Assembly (NCBI GenBank): GCA_002070115.1 | Contig: MWCO01000055.1 | Span: 1 to 41,706 of the forward strand | Origin: Deltaproteobacteria bacterium ADurb.Bin207 | GTDB taxonomy: Bacteria > Myxococcota_A > Polyangia > Polyangiales > Polyangiaceae | DNA length: 41,706 nt | Direction of reading: 5' to 3' | Part shown: one piece after another, positions 7,961-16,532 of the stretch | How positions within the stretch are numbered: the stretch's first letter is position 1 | Layout of the letters: each line of letters starts with the position of its first letter | The notes under the pieces: model-generated | Seen by the model: only the letters and a program-made list of their open reading frames with translations | The model's database searches: none | What the model was told of the DNA's origin: nothing | Translations under genes and position numbers: made by a program

Positions 7961-9082
7961 TTAGAGAGAGCCTTGATCGGAGGCCAGCAATCGTTTCAAA
8001 GACGACAGGAATCGTTCGTTGTCTTCTCGCTGCCAGGGGTTGACGCGAATGGCGCCGGGATAGCCGTAGCCTCCCATGGGCCTTACGATGATTCCCTGTT
8101 TTTGAAGCTCTTCAAATAGCCATTGGGCGTTTTTCTTCGTATCCACGAGCAAGAAATTGGCTCGCGACGGAGGGACGATCACGTCGAGTTCTTTCATTCC
8201 TTCTCGAAGAAATGCAAGCTCACGGTCGTTGAATTCTCGCGATCGTCGAACGAACTCATCGTCGTCGAGCGCCGCCATGGCACCCGCTTGCGCCACCAAG
8301 TTGAGGTTGAAGGCCACCCGGCACGTCATCAGCCCGTGAATGATATCCGCGGGACCGATGGCGTATCCAACCCGAATCCCCGCCATTCCGTAGGCTTTCG
8401 AGAAGGTACGGAGACACAGGATTCGACGTCCCTGCCGGTAGTGCTTCATGGGATCCGGCATATCCGGATATGGACAGTATTCCGCGTAAGCGCTGTCGTA
8501 TACCACCAACACGTCTTCCGGGACATGAGCCATGAACGTATCGAACTCCTCTCCGGAAAACCACGTGCCCGTCGGATTCGTTGGATTCGCCAAAAATACA
8601 ATCTTGGTCCGATCGTCGACCAGCTTGCCTATCGCCGGAAGATCGTATCGATACCCACCGTCGATCATGGGCGCCATACGAAGCTGGGCATCGATCTTCA
8701 TGGCCGCGAGCATGTAGATGGCAAACGTATGCTCTGACGTCACTACCCCATCGCCAGGTTCAACGAAGGCTTGCACCGCGAGTTCGAGCACTTCCACCGA
8801 GCCGTTCGCCGCAAAGACATTCTCGAAGGCTACCTGATGCGTCTGTGCGATCTTTTTTCGGATGTAAAACGCGTTGTCATCGGGATAAAGGTATACTTCC
8901 TCGATCGCTTTGCGCATGGCCTCGAGGGCTTTGGGAGACGTGCCCAAGGGGTTTTCGTTCGATGCCATCTTGGCAATATGGCCTGTCAAGCCGTACTCGC
9001 GACGTACTTCCTCGATGGGTTTGCCTGCGACATACGGTTTGAAGGCCCGAAGGGGAGTGCGAAGCAGAATCTTCTTTGCCAT
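7961..9082 (-). CDS. hisC: Histidinol-phosphate aminotransferase (class I/II PLP aminotransferase)
   Basis: A 373-residue fold-type I PLP enzyme. It is expected to convert imidazole-acetol phosphate and glutamate to histidinol phosphate in histidine synthesis. Motifs are ASNENPLGTSP near the N terminus, AANGSVEVLEL, FLANPTNPTG and the PLP-lysine segment TFSKAYGMAGIRVGYAIG (Lys229). The substrate-binding Arg region RVNPWQREDNERFL lies near the end. Length and motifs fit HisC; related aromatic or phenylalanine aminotransferases cannot be excluded without a tree. ATG 9082 has AGGA about 8 nt upstream. No other his gene is in the window. Confidence 0.9.
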   Translation of the reverse strand: MAKKILLRTPLRAFKPYVAGKPIEEVRREYGLTGHIAKMASNENPLGTSPKALEAMRKAIEEVYLYPDDNAFYIRKKIAQTHQVAFENVFAANGSVEVLELAVQAFVEPGDGVVTSEHTFAIYMLAAMKIDAQLRMAPMIDGGYRYDLPAIGKLVDDRTKIVFLANPTNPTGTWFSGEEFDTFMAHVPEDVLVVYDSAYAEYCPYPDMPDPMKHYRQGRRILCLRTFSKAYGMAGIRVGYAIGPADIIHGLMTCRVAFNLNLVAQAGAMAALDDDEFVRRSREFNDRELAFLREGMKELDVIVPPSRANFLLVDTKKNAQWLFEELQKQGIIVRPMGGYGYPGAIRVNPWQREDNERFLSSLKRLLASDQGSL

Positions 9083-9267
9083 GCCGCCATCCTAGCCATC
9101 GATGCGCCGCGTTTCCACCAAAGGCTTTCGAATATCGTCAGGAAAGAACGTGTCACGGAAGAAGTCACCGCCTTCCCACCATTGACCCTACAGAACCCTC
9201 GACGTACGACTCCATCTCGAAGATGTGGATCGCCCAACAACCCCTGCGCTGGAAGAAAGTCTCACGA

Positions 9268-10347
9268 ATGAACGTACGATGGCCCCAACTCATCTGCATG
9301 GCCTGTGCTATCGCCCAAGCCGGGTGTTCAGAGGATTCCGATCATGATCGCAATGCGAACGGCGGCCAGGCAGGGGCATCCGGTGCAACACAAAGCATCG
9401 CCTGTGAATCCACGACCTCCCCACAACTCGAGGGGACCTGGGCCGTTCTCGCACGCTATTCGCTCCAACTCCAAAGCAGACAAGGTGGCGTCGTGTCGAT
9501 GTGCCCCGTCGATCAAGTCGCACCGGCTACCTTGCTTTTCATCCTTGATATTCAATCCTCCGCACAAGCAGCCCTCGATGTTTCCGCCGTGCCCTGCCAA
9601 CTCGAATTGCCCAATGTCTCCGCCATGGTCGGTGAATGCCGTCCCGAACAAAGCAACGGCCTCAATGTCACCATTCCCATTCCTGAACCGCTGACTCGTG
9701 GCTTTGCCACCGTCCCACCCACCCAAATCCAAGGCTCCATTTCTCCTTCCGATGCCCTTTCTTTCGAAAGCTTGGGATTTACGTGGGGAACGCGAAGCCC
9801 CACACTGCCCGAATGGAACGCATCGGCATCCGGTTGCGGCATGAGCGACCTCGACATCGGTCGATCCGAAACCTGTGAGCCCTCTTGTGTCGACGCTTGC
9901 GATGCTCTTGTCGACGACGATCAGGATGGGTTTCCCGGCGTGACAGTTCATGTCTGTGGCACCACGGAAGACGACGTGCGAACGCAAGTCCCCTGTCATG
10001 CCGAGCAACCAACGATACCCGGTGTCACCCTGCAAGGCATGATCCGAATGGCCCTTCGAACACAACTCGTTCTCCAAGGCCAAGCCCTTTCCTCCTGCGA
10101 AGCCTTGGGAACCTTCGCGTCGCAGACCGAATACGCTGTGGTCGGTGCCGATACCTACCTGACCAATGTTCGGGTCAGCGTCGCCAGCGCCAGGCAATCC
10201 TTGCCCCTATTCAAAGGAAAAACGGAGGATAGCCGTTGGCGCATGATCCGTGTCGACGGTCGCCATGGGGCTGCAGATTGGAATCTCCCTCAAGATGCCG
10301 CTTCACGCTGCTCTATCGTCCGCTCCCGTCGCAACGAACTCGAATGA
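9268..10347 (+). CDS. Exported lipoprotein of unknown function
   Basis: A 359-residue protein. ATG 9268 gives a short signal sequence, MNVRWPQLICMACAIAQAGC, ending at a probable lipidated Cys20. A Ser/Gly/Ala linker follows, then a domain that opens with LEGTWAVLARYSLQLQ. An acidic DDDQDGFPGV loop near residue 220 resembles calcium-binding thrombospondin type-3 or dockerin loops. Several paired Cys suggest disulfides and an extracytoplasmic location. No strong ribosome-binding site is visible (GGAAGAAAG lies well upstream), so the start rests on the signal sequence. It is divergent from hisC with about 185 bp between. I do not recognise a family; the organism type suggests a surface lipoprotein. 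Confidence 0.8.
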   Translation: MNVRWPQLICMACAIAQAGCSEDSDHDRNANGGQAGASGATQSIACESTTSPQLEGTWAVLARYSLQLQSRQGGVVSMCPVDQVAPATLLFILDIQSSAQAALDVSAVPCQLELPNVSAMVGECRPEQSNGLNVTIPIPEPLTRGFATVPPTQIQGSISPSDALSFESLGFTWGTRSPTLPEWNASASGCGMSDLDIGRSETCEPSCVDACDALVDDDQDGFPGVTVHVCGTTEDDVRTQVPCHAEQPTIPGVTLQGMIRMALRTQLVLQGQALSSCEALGTFASQTEYAVVGADTYLTNVRVSVASARQSLPLFKGKTEDSRWRMIRVDGRHGAADWNLPQDAASRCSIVRSRRNELE

Positions 10348-10566
10348 CGCTACGTCACGATGGCTCGTAGCAACGCGGAATCTGCGAAATCATCCGTATC
10401 TCGCATGCCGCCCTGACTCCGTCTGAATATCGGTGCCCGAGGCAGAACGGCTTTTTTCAAGGATGAGTGGAAGATTGCGCGGCCATAGAAAGCCTTCATC
10501 CCGGGGAACAAATGCCGTGCAACAGGGTCTGTGTTTGGTCGCGCACCCCTGCAGGAGGTCCACCGA

Positions 10567-12192
10567 ATGCCGTCAGCATCTCGCGCTGCGATTCATTCCA
10601 ACGTGGAAACCCATGAGGCTCATGCGGAAGTCATCGCCTGGGCTCGTCGCCAATCGCTGCGACCGCTGCGTCTGTTGGCATCGGTTTGTCTGATGGTATC
10701 CACAGCCGTGGCGATCGGCTGGATTTCGCAACGTATGGCACGACCCACCAGGTTCGACGAAGACTTGGCGCTAGCCAAGGCTCCGATGAAACCAGAGCCC
10801 TGGTTGCCTTGTTTCGATCCCAACGCCATCGAATCCATCGATTTCGAGGCTGTTCATGCCCATCTTCTGCCCGAGTGGGTCATTGCCTTGCACCATGATC
10901 CCTACAGTGTAGGAAGCAGTCGCGAACAGCGTCGCTTCGATGCCTTGATCGCGGAAGCGGGCAAGGACCCGAATCTTGCCCTGTTGTTGAGGCGTTTGAG
11001 AGATCGAGCCACCTTGGGCGTGTCGTTGCACGCTCTTGAAATCTCTCAGTTGTTGGATGGTTGGAACCACACCATGCAACAGGCGGGGTTGCCCTGGTAC
11101 GTCGCTTACGATTCGGTCGAGTCCGCGCGAGGCGGTCGTCTTTATACCCGATGCTACCATGTGCAAGCCGATGTGCTCGTTCCGGTGGGTCCGCAAACGC
11201 ATGGGGTCCGACTTCTCTCTCGTGTGGATAGCACCAACGTTGCGGAAGCTTTTTTTGGGCAAACCAGCACCGAAGAACAGCGAGCCTTGGTGGTCGGTGA
11301 TCGCGTGGCCGAGTTCGCCCTCGAACGCCTTTGGCCCATGATGGAACCCCAGCTCGATGCGAAATGTTCCGAGATGGACCGCGCTTTTGCTCCCGCCCTG
11401 CGCCATGAAGCAAGCCAATGGCTTTCTGACGACACCCTGGAATCGTTGCGTCAAGGAGCCATGCTACGACATCAATTGATCGAGCGTTTGCAGGAGATCG
11501 AGCGCAAAAAAGGATGCGGCCGATGGTTAGCGGTCGATCACGTGCCGTGGAATGGTCTGTCCGAAAAGGGACGATCGATCATTGCTCGGGCGGCCCAGGT
11601 CAACGAACGAAAGCGCTGTGACCGGTTGACGCATAAGGACGCCCAATGGCTCATCGGCGTGTCCGAAGCGTTGTCGTCGGATGAGAAATTGAAGGATTCT
11701 CTCGGACAATTGGCGGCCTGGCTGGCGCGAGCCGTGGCTTCCCATGAAGTGCGTCATCTGGCCGATGGGGTTCCTGGCCGCGTACTCACATGCGATGCTT
11801 GTCCAGAAGGGATGTCCGAACGTGCAAAGGCCGAGGTATCCGCTTACGTAGCCTCGTTTGCCTCGAAGCGCACGGCGTTTGTGGCCTTGTATCAAGCGTG
11901 TGGCGTGGATGTGCCAGTCTCCCATGGCTCCGGTGATGCGTTGCGATTCGTGCTTGGCGTGTTGATGCCGCAGGGGTGTGAGTCTCCACCACCGAATAAC
12001 TTGGTCGAGCAAGCGCGGCTGCTGGATTGGATCTTGTTTAAACGTGTTCAACCTATTGAAATTACAGATACTTTTCCCAAATCCGTCCCCCTGCCCAAGG
12101 AACGAACGCCGCCCTCGCTCGGATTCGAAACCGTGGCCCAAGGACAGAAGCGCCATTCGCTCCGACCCGCCTTTCCGATGCGTTCGCTATGA
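10567..12192 (+). CDS. Membrane-anchored protein with HExxH zincin-like motif
   Basis: A 541-residue protein of no family known to me. ATG 10567 has an excellent AGGAGGT 7 nt upstream. One membrane segment (residues about 34-52, LRLLASVCLMVSTAVAIGW) follows a short Arg-containing N terminus, so most of the protein should lie outside the cytoplasmic membrane. In the C-terminal half ASHEVRHLAD (HEVRH at 393-397) is followed 25 residues later by Glu423 in AEVSAYVASF. HExxH plus a distal Glu is the metal-binding pattern of gluzincin metallopeptidases. A nearby CDAC pair could form a disulfide. I infer a possible zinc metallopeptidase; one HExxH can occur by chance. The phosphatase gene follows 65 bp downstream on the same strand. 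Confidence 0.85.
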   Translation: MPSASRAAIHSNVETHEAHAEVIAWARRQSLRPLRLLASVCLMVSTAVAIGWISQRMARPTRFDEDLALAKAPMKPEPWLPCFDPNAIESIDFEAVHAHLLPEWVIALHHDPYSVGSSREQRRFDALIAEAGKDPNLALLLRRLRDRATLGVSLHALEISQLLDGWNHTMQQAGLPWYVAYDSVESARGGRLYTRCYHVQADVLVPVGPQTHGVRLLSRVDSTNVAEAFFGQTSTEEQRALVVGDRVAEFALERLWPMMEPQLDAKCSEMDRAFAPALRHEASQWLSDDTLESLRQGAMLRHQLIERLQEIERKKGCGRWLAVDHVPWNGLSEKGRSIIARAAQVNERKRCDRLTHKDAQWLIGVSEALSSDEKLKDSLGQLAAWLARAVASHEVRHLADGVPGRVLTCDACPEGMSERAKAEVSAYVASFASKRTAFVALYQACGVDVPVSHGSGDALRFVLGVLMPQGCESPPPNNLVEQARLLDWILFKRVQPIEITDTFPKSVPLPKERTPPSLGFETVAQGQKRHSLRPAFPMRSL

Positions 12193-12257
12193 AGACAATC
12201 GACGCCGCACGGGCGTGACACTGGAGTTATCGAAGGTCCTGGGGTAGGGGAGAGGCC

Positions 12258-12911
12258 ATGAACAACGCCTCGGACCTTCAACCGTCGGAAGAACAGATCC
12301 GTGAACTTGCGATGTGGTTGAAGGCGATGCCGGAACTTGCGGATCTTGCGCAAAGGCAGCCGGGCGACCCGGAGCGTCCCAGACTATTTTATGCCAAGCT
12401 CCGCGATAAGCCCGTGTATCCGATGGTGCATATTCCCGTGATGGGGCGTGCTGGAACGCTTTGGGTGGGCCGTATTCCGGGGGCCGGCTTGCTCGACATG
12501 ACGCGGGAATTGGACGCGATCATGGCCTTTGGAATTACGCGGATCGTCTGCTTGGCGCCGCTCGATCAGTCGTCGGCCTATGCTGCGGCGGCGCGGGAAA
12601 GGCTGTCGGATGGTTTCATCAATCTTCCGGTGGCGGACTTTGGCACACCCGCGGATGATCGAAGGTTCGAGCGGGAGGTCCTGCGAACGGACGAGGCGTT
12701 GCATAAGGAGCAATCGGTGCTCGTTCACTGCCTTGCGGGTTGTGGTCGAACGGGAATGTTCGTTTCTTGTCTTTTGGTGCGGGTGGGTGCGGCGCCTCAG
12801 TCGGCCATCCGAGGATTTCGACGGTTGCGGGGGTGTGGCCCTGAAACGCCGGAGCAAGTGGCGTACGTGGTTAGGTATGCGCGACGGTTGGGGGAAAACA
12901 GCGACGATTAG
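12258..12911 (+). CDS. Dual-specificity/tyrosine phosphatase-like protein
   Basis: A 217-residue protein with the cysteine-phosphatase signature VHCLAGCGRTG: nucleophile Cys158 and phosphate-binding Arg164 in the C-x5-R loop. Asp127 in PVADFGTP is well placed as general acid. An N-terminal helical segment (residues 1-45) precedes the fold. Such enzymes remove phosphate from Tyr or Ser/Thr in proteins, or from phosphoinositides or nucleotides; the substrate cannot be read from sequence. The start is supported by AGGGGAGAGG just upstream. The TAG stop shares bases with the TAA stop of the convergent PLP-enzyme gene. A Hanks-type kinase gene lies about 1.8 kb away, but no direct link is shown. 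Confidence 0.9.
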   Translation: MNNASDLQPSEEQIRELAMWLKAMPELADLAQRQPGDPERPRLFYAKLRDKPVYPMVHIPVMGRAGTLWVGRIPGAGLLDMTRELDAIMAFGITRIVCLAPLDQSSAYAAAARERLSDGFINLPVADFGTPADDRRFEREVLRTDEALHKEQSVLVHCLAGCGRTGMFVSCLLVRVGAAPQSAIRGFRRLRGCGPETPEQVAYVVRYARRLGENSDD

Positions 12912-14170
12912 ACTTTTTGGAGAGCTTTGTCGAGCGCGCGAATCAGATCGTCGGGGTCCTCGATTCCCACGGAGATACGAACGAGGCCATCGGTAATGCC
13001 GCCCTTGAGTTTCTTTTCTTTCGGCACCGAAGCGTGGGTCATGGAGGCCGGGTGTTGGATCAGTGAATCCACGCAACCGAGTGATACGGCGAGCGTGAAG
13101 ATTTGAATCGTATCCATCAGTTTTTTGCCTGCTTCGAAGCCGCCTTTCAATTCGAAGGAAAGCATCCCGCCGAAGTCAGCCATCTGTCTTTTTGCCAAAG
13201 CATGCTGGGGATGGGATTCTAGACCCGGGTAAAACACACGCTCGACTTTGGGATGGGACTCGAGAAAACGAGCGACGGCCATCGCATTTTTACAATGCTT
13301 GTCCATGCGAATCGGCAACGTCTTGAGCCCCATATTGACGAGCCAGGTATCAAAGGGGCTCGGATTGCTGCCGATGTCTTTGATCACCTTGTATAGCTCG
13401 TCCTTGATGGTGTTATGGCGCGTGGTGGCCAACCCCCCCACGACAGCGCCATGTCCTCCGATGTATTTGGTGGTGGAATGTACGACGACGTCTGCTCCCA
13501 TTTCGAGGGGCCGTTGCAAGTAAGGGGTGGCGAACGTGTTGTCCACGATGACGCGCATATCGGGGTTGGTTTGACGAACGATTTCGACGACAGCGGGGAT
13601 ATCGACCAACTCGAGCGTGGGGTTCATCGGCGTTTCGAAAAAGATGAGCTTCGCGTTGGGATGGGCCTTTACCGTCGCTCGTACGGCATCGAGATCGGCC
13701 ATATGTACTTCCACCGTTTTGATACCGTATCGTTTGAGTACGGTCGAACACAGGTGCTCGGTGGCGCCATACACGACGTCAGCCATGATGATGGTATCGC
13801 CGGTGGAGGCACAGGCCATGAGGGCGGCGGCGATGGCGGCCATGCCAGAGGAAAAGGCCAGGGTAGAGATGGTGTCTTCGGGATGCTGGAGCTTCCAGGA
13901 GCCGCCTTCGAGAGCGTTGATTTTGGCTTCGAGAACCATGACCGTCGGGTTGCCCATGCGCGTGTACACGTAGCCAGGGGTCTCACCTTTGAAGATGGCG
14001 GCACCATGGTCTGCATTCTCAAAAATGAAAGTCGATGATTGATAGATGGGTGTATTATGGGCGGGCGTATGGGGTTGACCGACGTGTTCACCGGCGTGCA
14101 GAGCACGGGTAGAAAAGCCGCAGTCGAGGTAGAATTGTTTAATGAAGTCAGGGTGTTTTGAGTCTTCCAT
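12908..14170 (-). CDS. Cys/Met-metabolism PLP enzyme (methionine gamma-lyase or O-acetylhomoserine sulfhydrylase type)
   Basis: A 420-residue gamma-family PLP enzyme. YTRMGNPT (69-76) supplies the Tyr and Arg that bind PLP phosphate from the neighbouring subunit. FETPMNPTLELVDI and IVDNTFATPYLQRP follow, and STTKYIGGHG carries the PLP Lys235. The C-terminal part has SLIQHPASMTHASVP and GLVRISVGIEDPDDLI. The reaction is gamma-elimination or gamma-replacement on methionine, homocysteine or acyl-homoserine. Where methionine gamma-lyases have an active-site Cys after Tyr-Gly, this protein reads YGATEHL, so sulfhydrylase or cystathionine gamma-synthase activity is equally possible. ATG 14170 has GAGG 5 nt upstream; an upstream in-frame start at 14221 lacks support. 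It is convergent with the phosphatase gene. Confidence 0.9.
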   Translation of the reverse strand: MEDSKHPDFIKQFYLDCGFSTRALHAGEHVGQPHTPAHNTPIYQSSTFIFENADHGAAIFKGETPGYVYTRMGNPTVMVLEAKINALEGGSWKLQHPEDTISTLAFSSGMAAIAAALMACASTGDTIIMADVVYGATEHLCSTVLKRYGIKTVEVHMADLDAVRATVKAHPNAKLIFFETPMNPTLELVDIPAVVEIVRQTNPDMRVIVDNTFATPYLQRPLEMGADVVVHSTTKYIGGHGAVVGGLATTRHNTIKDELYKVIKDIGSNPSPFDTWLVNMGLKTLPIRMDKHCKNAMAVARFLESHPKVERVFYPGLESHPQHALAKRQMADFGGMLSFELKGGFEAGKKLMDTIQIFTLAVSLGCVDSLIQHPASMTHASVPKEKKLKGGITDGLVRISVGIEDPDDLIRALDKALQKV

Positions 14171-14481
14171 GGTTGCCTCGAAGGCGCCGCTGGGCGGAGT
14201 TGGAATAGGGGTATGTCGCAACGGTGGCAGCCTCGCTCAGCCAGGGGGGCCAGACGTTGCGGTGGGCGGTACCCTAGCACGGGGCGCGATGGAGGAAATC
14301 CTAATTAATCGTTGCAATTCCGCAACATGGGAAAGGTGACGATAACGTCAGGGGGTGATTCACTATTTCCTTTCGCAAACTGGGGTCGGGTATGTCAATC
14401 CTGGTGGACACGAGCGGATCACACCATCTATAGTGAGGGAGTGACCGTTGGCATGTGCGAACATCTGGGGCAATTTCCGTG

Positions 14482-14494
14482 TTGTTGGCAACAA
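14482..14494. repeat. 13-bp palindrome, possible operator
   Basis: TTGTTG-G-CAACAA is a perfect inverted repeat with a one-base centre, about 220 bp upstream of the kinase start. It resembles a small regulator-binding site in form only; no regulator gene is adjacent. Confidence 0.3.
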
Positions 14495-14613
14495 TTTGAT
14501 GTTGCGGTAGCGCTTGAAGCACGGACTTTCGCGCGGATTCCAAGAATTGACGAAGGAGCGGGAGGCGAGTGAAAAACCATTTTGGGATATTGAAGGATAC
14601 ATGGATTCCGTGC

Positions 14614-14642
14614 TTGAACAGATCCGTTGGGGCAGGTATCGT
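14614..14642 (+). promoter_or_regulatory. Candidate promoter of the kinase operon
   Basis: TTGAAC (14614-14619), a 17-nt spacer and TATCGT (14637-14642) match sigma-70 boxes at four of six positions each. This would give a 5' leader of about 60 nt before the kinase ATG at 14712. The ribosome-binding site GGGAGG lies about 10 nt before that ATG. Confidence 0.4.
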
Positions 14643-14711
14643 ATCCGATGACCTCGTGCGATGGGGGTATTCGAGGGGGAGAGAAAAAAAGCAACGGGAG
14701 GGTAATCAATC

Positions 14712-16532
14712 ATGAGCCTCGTGTCTGTGGAAAGCGTTCCCTCCTCGATCGGTAAATATCGATTGCTCGCGGAACTCGGCCACGGCGGTATGGCGCGCGT
14801 CTTTCTTGCCGTGGCGAGTGGCCCCAGCGGGTTCAGCAAGCTTGTCGTGCTCAAGATGATCCGGGTCCATCTGGCGGAAGACCCGGATACACTTCAAATG
14901 TTTTTGGACGAGGCAAGGCTCGCGGGGAGGCTCAACCATCCCAATGTGGTGCATACCTTGGAGGTAGTGGAGGAAGACGGTCGTTACCTGATGGTGATGG
15001 AGTACCTCGAGGGGCAGGCGTTCGCCTCGGTACTGCGGCGTGCTCGCAAAGAAAATATGCCAATGCCTTTACCGCTGTATCTTCGGGGGCTTTGCGATGC
15101 GCTCCAAGGACTTCATTACGCTCACGAACTCAAAGACTTCGACGGAACCCCGCTCAATCTCGTTCACCGGGACGTATCACCGCAGAATATTTTCATCACG
15201 TACGACGGCCAGGTGAAGATGTTGGACTTCGGGATTGCCAAGGCGATCACGTCGTCCTCGGAAACGAAAGCTGGGGTCATCAAAGGCAAGATTGCCTATA
15301 TGGCCCCTGAACAGTTTTTGGGAGAAAAACTCGATCGTCGCGTGGATATTTACGCGATGGGGGCGGTATTGTGGCAGGCCGCCACGGGGCAGCGGCTGTG
15401 GAAAGGCGTCCCCGATGGTCAAGTGATCCATCGGGTCATTCGTGGAGAGGTTCCGGAGCCCATGAGCGTGAATCCCGGAGTCCACCCGGAATTGGCGCGA
15501 ATCGTCATGAAAGCGCTTGCCAGGGATCGAGCCGATCGATATGCCACATGCCTCGAATTACAAAGTGATCTCGATGCGCTCATCGATAGCCTTGGAGAAA
15601 AGGTCTCAGGGCGAGATGTGGGCAATTTCGTAGGCGATATGTTCGTCGACGTGCGAAAAGAGATTGCGGCTACCATCGAAGCTCAGCTTTCCAAAGCGCA
15701 GAATTACGATACGCAAGCCTTCGATCGCACGGTCATACCCGCCATCCAATCGATGACCAATCCGGGCAGCTTGCTGTCGATGGATAGCTCCGGGCAGCAC
15801 CTGCGATCTCTTTCGGGGATGAAGATGCTCTCTCCGGGGCATACGGATAGCGAGATCATCAGTGCTTCGGTACGTTCCAACGCCATCCTTTCCAATTCCG
15901 TGTCGGGAGCGCATCCGGTAGGAGGACGAAAAAGCGGTTTGCTCATCGCTGTGGTCGCTGCGCTATTCGTGGGGATTGCAGGGACAGTTTGGCTCGTTCC
16001 TTCCGTGAGATCGGCCATTTCGGGAGAACAAACTCCGGCTACCCCTTCGGACGCGCCCGCAACGGCGGTGGCTCAGCCATCCACCCCACAGCCAGCCCAA
16101 TCCACGGAGTCAACCGCGAAGGAACCCGCCGCTACGCAAGCCGAGATCGAAATCCGTGCGGAGCCAGCCAACGCGAGAATCTTTTTCGAGGGAGCGGAAC
16201 TCGCCACCAATCCAGCGACCCGTCGTGTGCCCAAGGATGGAAAAGTCTATAAAATACGTGTAGAAGCCAAGGGCTTCGAAAGCCGGGAAGTGGAGGTCAC
16301 CGGCGAAAAAGACGTCGTCGTTACCGTCGCCCTGGACAAGTCTCGTGCCATTGGAGGTCCTGCCGTAGCTCCACCTCGTGTCACCAAAGAAGATCCCAAA
16401 GGACACAAGCCCCCGGAGACGGCTCCACCCCCTACTTCATCCCCTCCGCCACCAAAGTCAACGAAAACACAAGAACCGAATGCGCGTGATCGCATTCGCA
16501 ATCTCGACAAAAGTAACCCATGGGAGCAATGA
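14712..16532 (+). CDS. Transmembrane Ser/Thr protein kinase with C-terminal PEGA domain
   Basis: A 606-residue Hanks-type kinase. The catalytic domain (about 15-290) has a Gly-rich loop LGHGGMARV, ATP-binding Lys48, helix-C Glu67, HRDVSPQN (catalytic Asp154, Asn159), DFG at 172-174 and APE at 198-200, so it should be active. A juxtamembrane region of about 110 residues, rich in Ser and Met, may be autophosphorylated. One membrane helix lies at about 409-430. A Pro/Thr/Ala linker then leads to a PEGA domain (about 476-545, ending VVVTVALDK) and a Pro-rich tail. The PEGA part should lie outside the membrane, making this a plausible sensor kinase. GGGAGG precedes the ATG. The stop overlaps the next gene, so the two are almost certainly cotranscribed. 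Confidence 0.95.
   Translation: MSLVSVESVPSSIGKYRLLAELGHGGMARVFLAVASGPSGFSKLVVLKMIRVHLAEDPDTLQMFLDEARLAGRLNHPNVVHTLEVVEEDGRYLMVMEYLEGQAFASVLRRARKENMPMPLPLYLRGLCDALQGLHYAHELKDFDGTPLNLVHRDVSPQNIFITYDGQVKMLDFGIAKAITSSSETKAGVIKGKIAYMAPEQFLGEKLDRRVDIYAMGAVLWQAATGQRLWKGVPDGQVIHRVIRGEVPEPMSVNPGVHPELARIVMKALARDRADRYATCLELQSDLDALIDSLGEKVSGRDVGNFVGDMFVDVRKEIAATIEAQLSKAQNYDTQAFDRTVIPAIQSMTNPGSLLSMDSSGQHLRSLSGMKMLSPGHTDSEIISASVRSNAILSNSVSGAHPVGGRKSGLLIAVVAALFVGIAGTVWLVPSVRSAISGEQTPATPSDAPATAVAQPSTPQPAQSTESTAKEPAATQAEIEIRAEPANARIFFEGAELATNPATRRVPKDGKVYKIRVEAKGFESREVEVTGEKDVVVTVALDKSRAIGGPAVAPPRVTKEDPKGHKPPETAPPPTSSPPPPKSTKTQEPNARDRIRNLDKSNPWEQ

Larger units (their letters stand above)
14171..14711. other. 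541-bp non-coding region between divergent PLP enzyme and kinase genes
   Basis: No credible gene: the longest frames have non-protein-like composition and poor starts. It should contain the promoters for both flanking genes. Visible elements are GTTGC/GCAAC arms at 14311-14326, a 13-bp palindrome at 14482-14494, a weak TTGACG-N17-TGAAAA pair at 14547-14575 and a better pair at 14614-14642. Confidence 0.6.

Noticed and set aside
14363..14854. Minus-strand frame before and over the kinase start
   Set aside because: It overlaps the kinase N terminus, is Pro/Ser/Arg-rich and shows no motif or ribosome-binding site.
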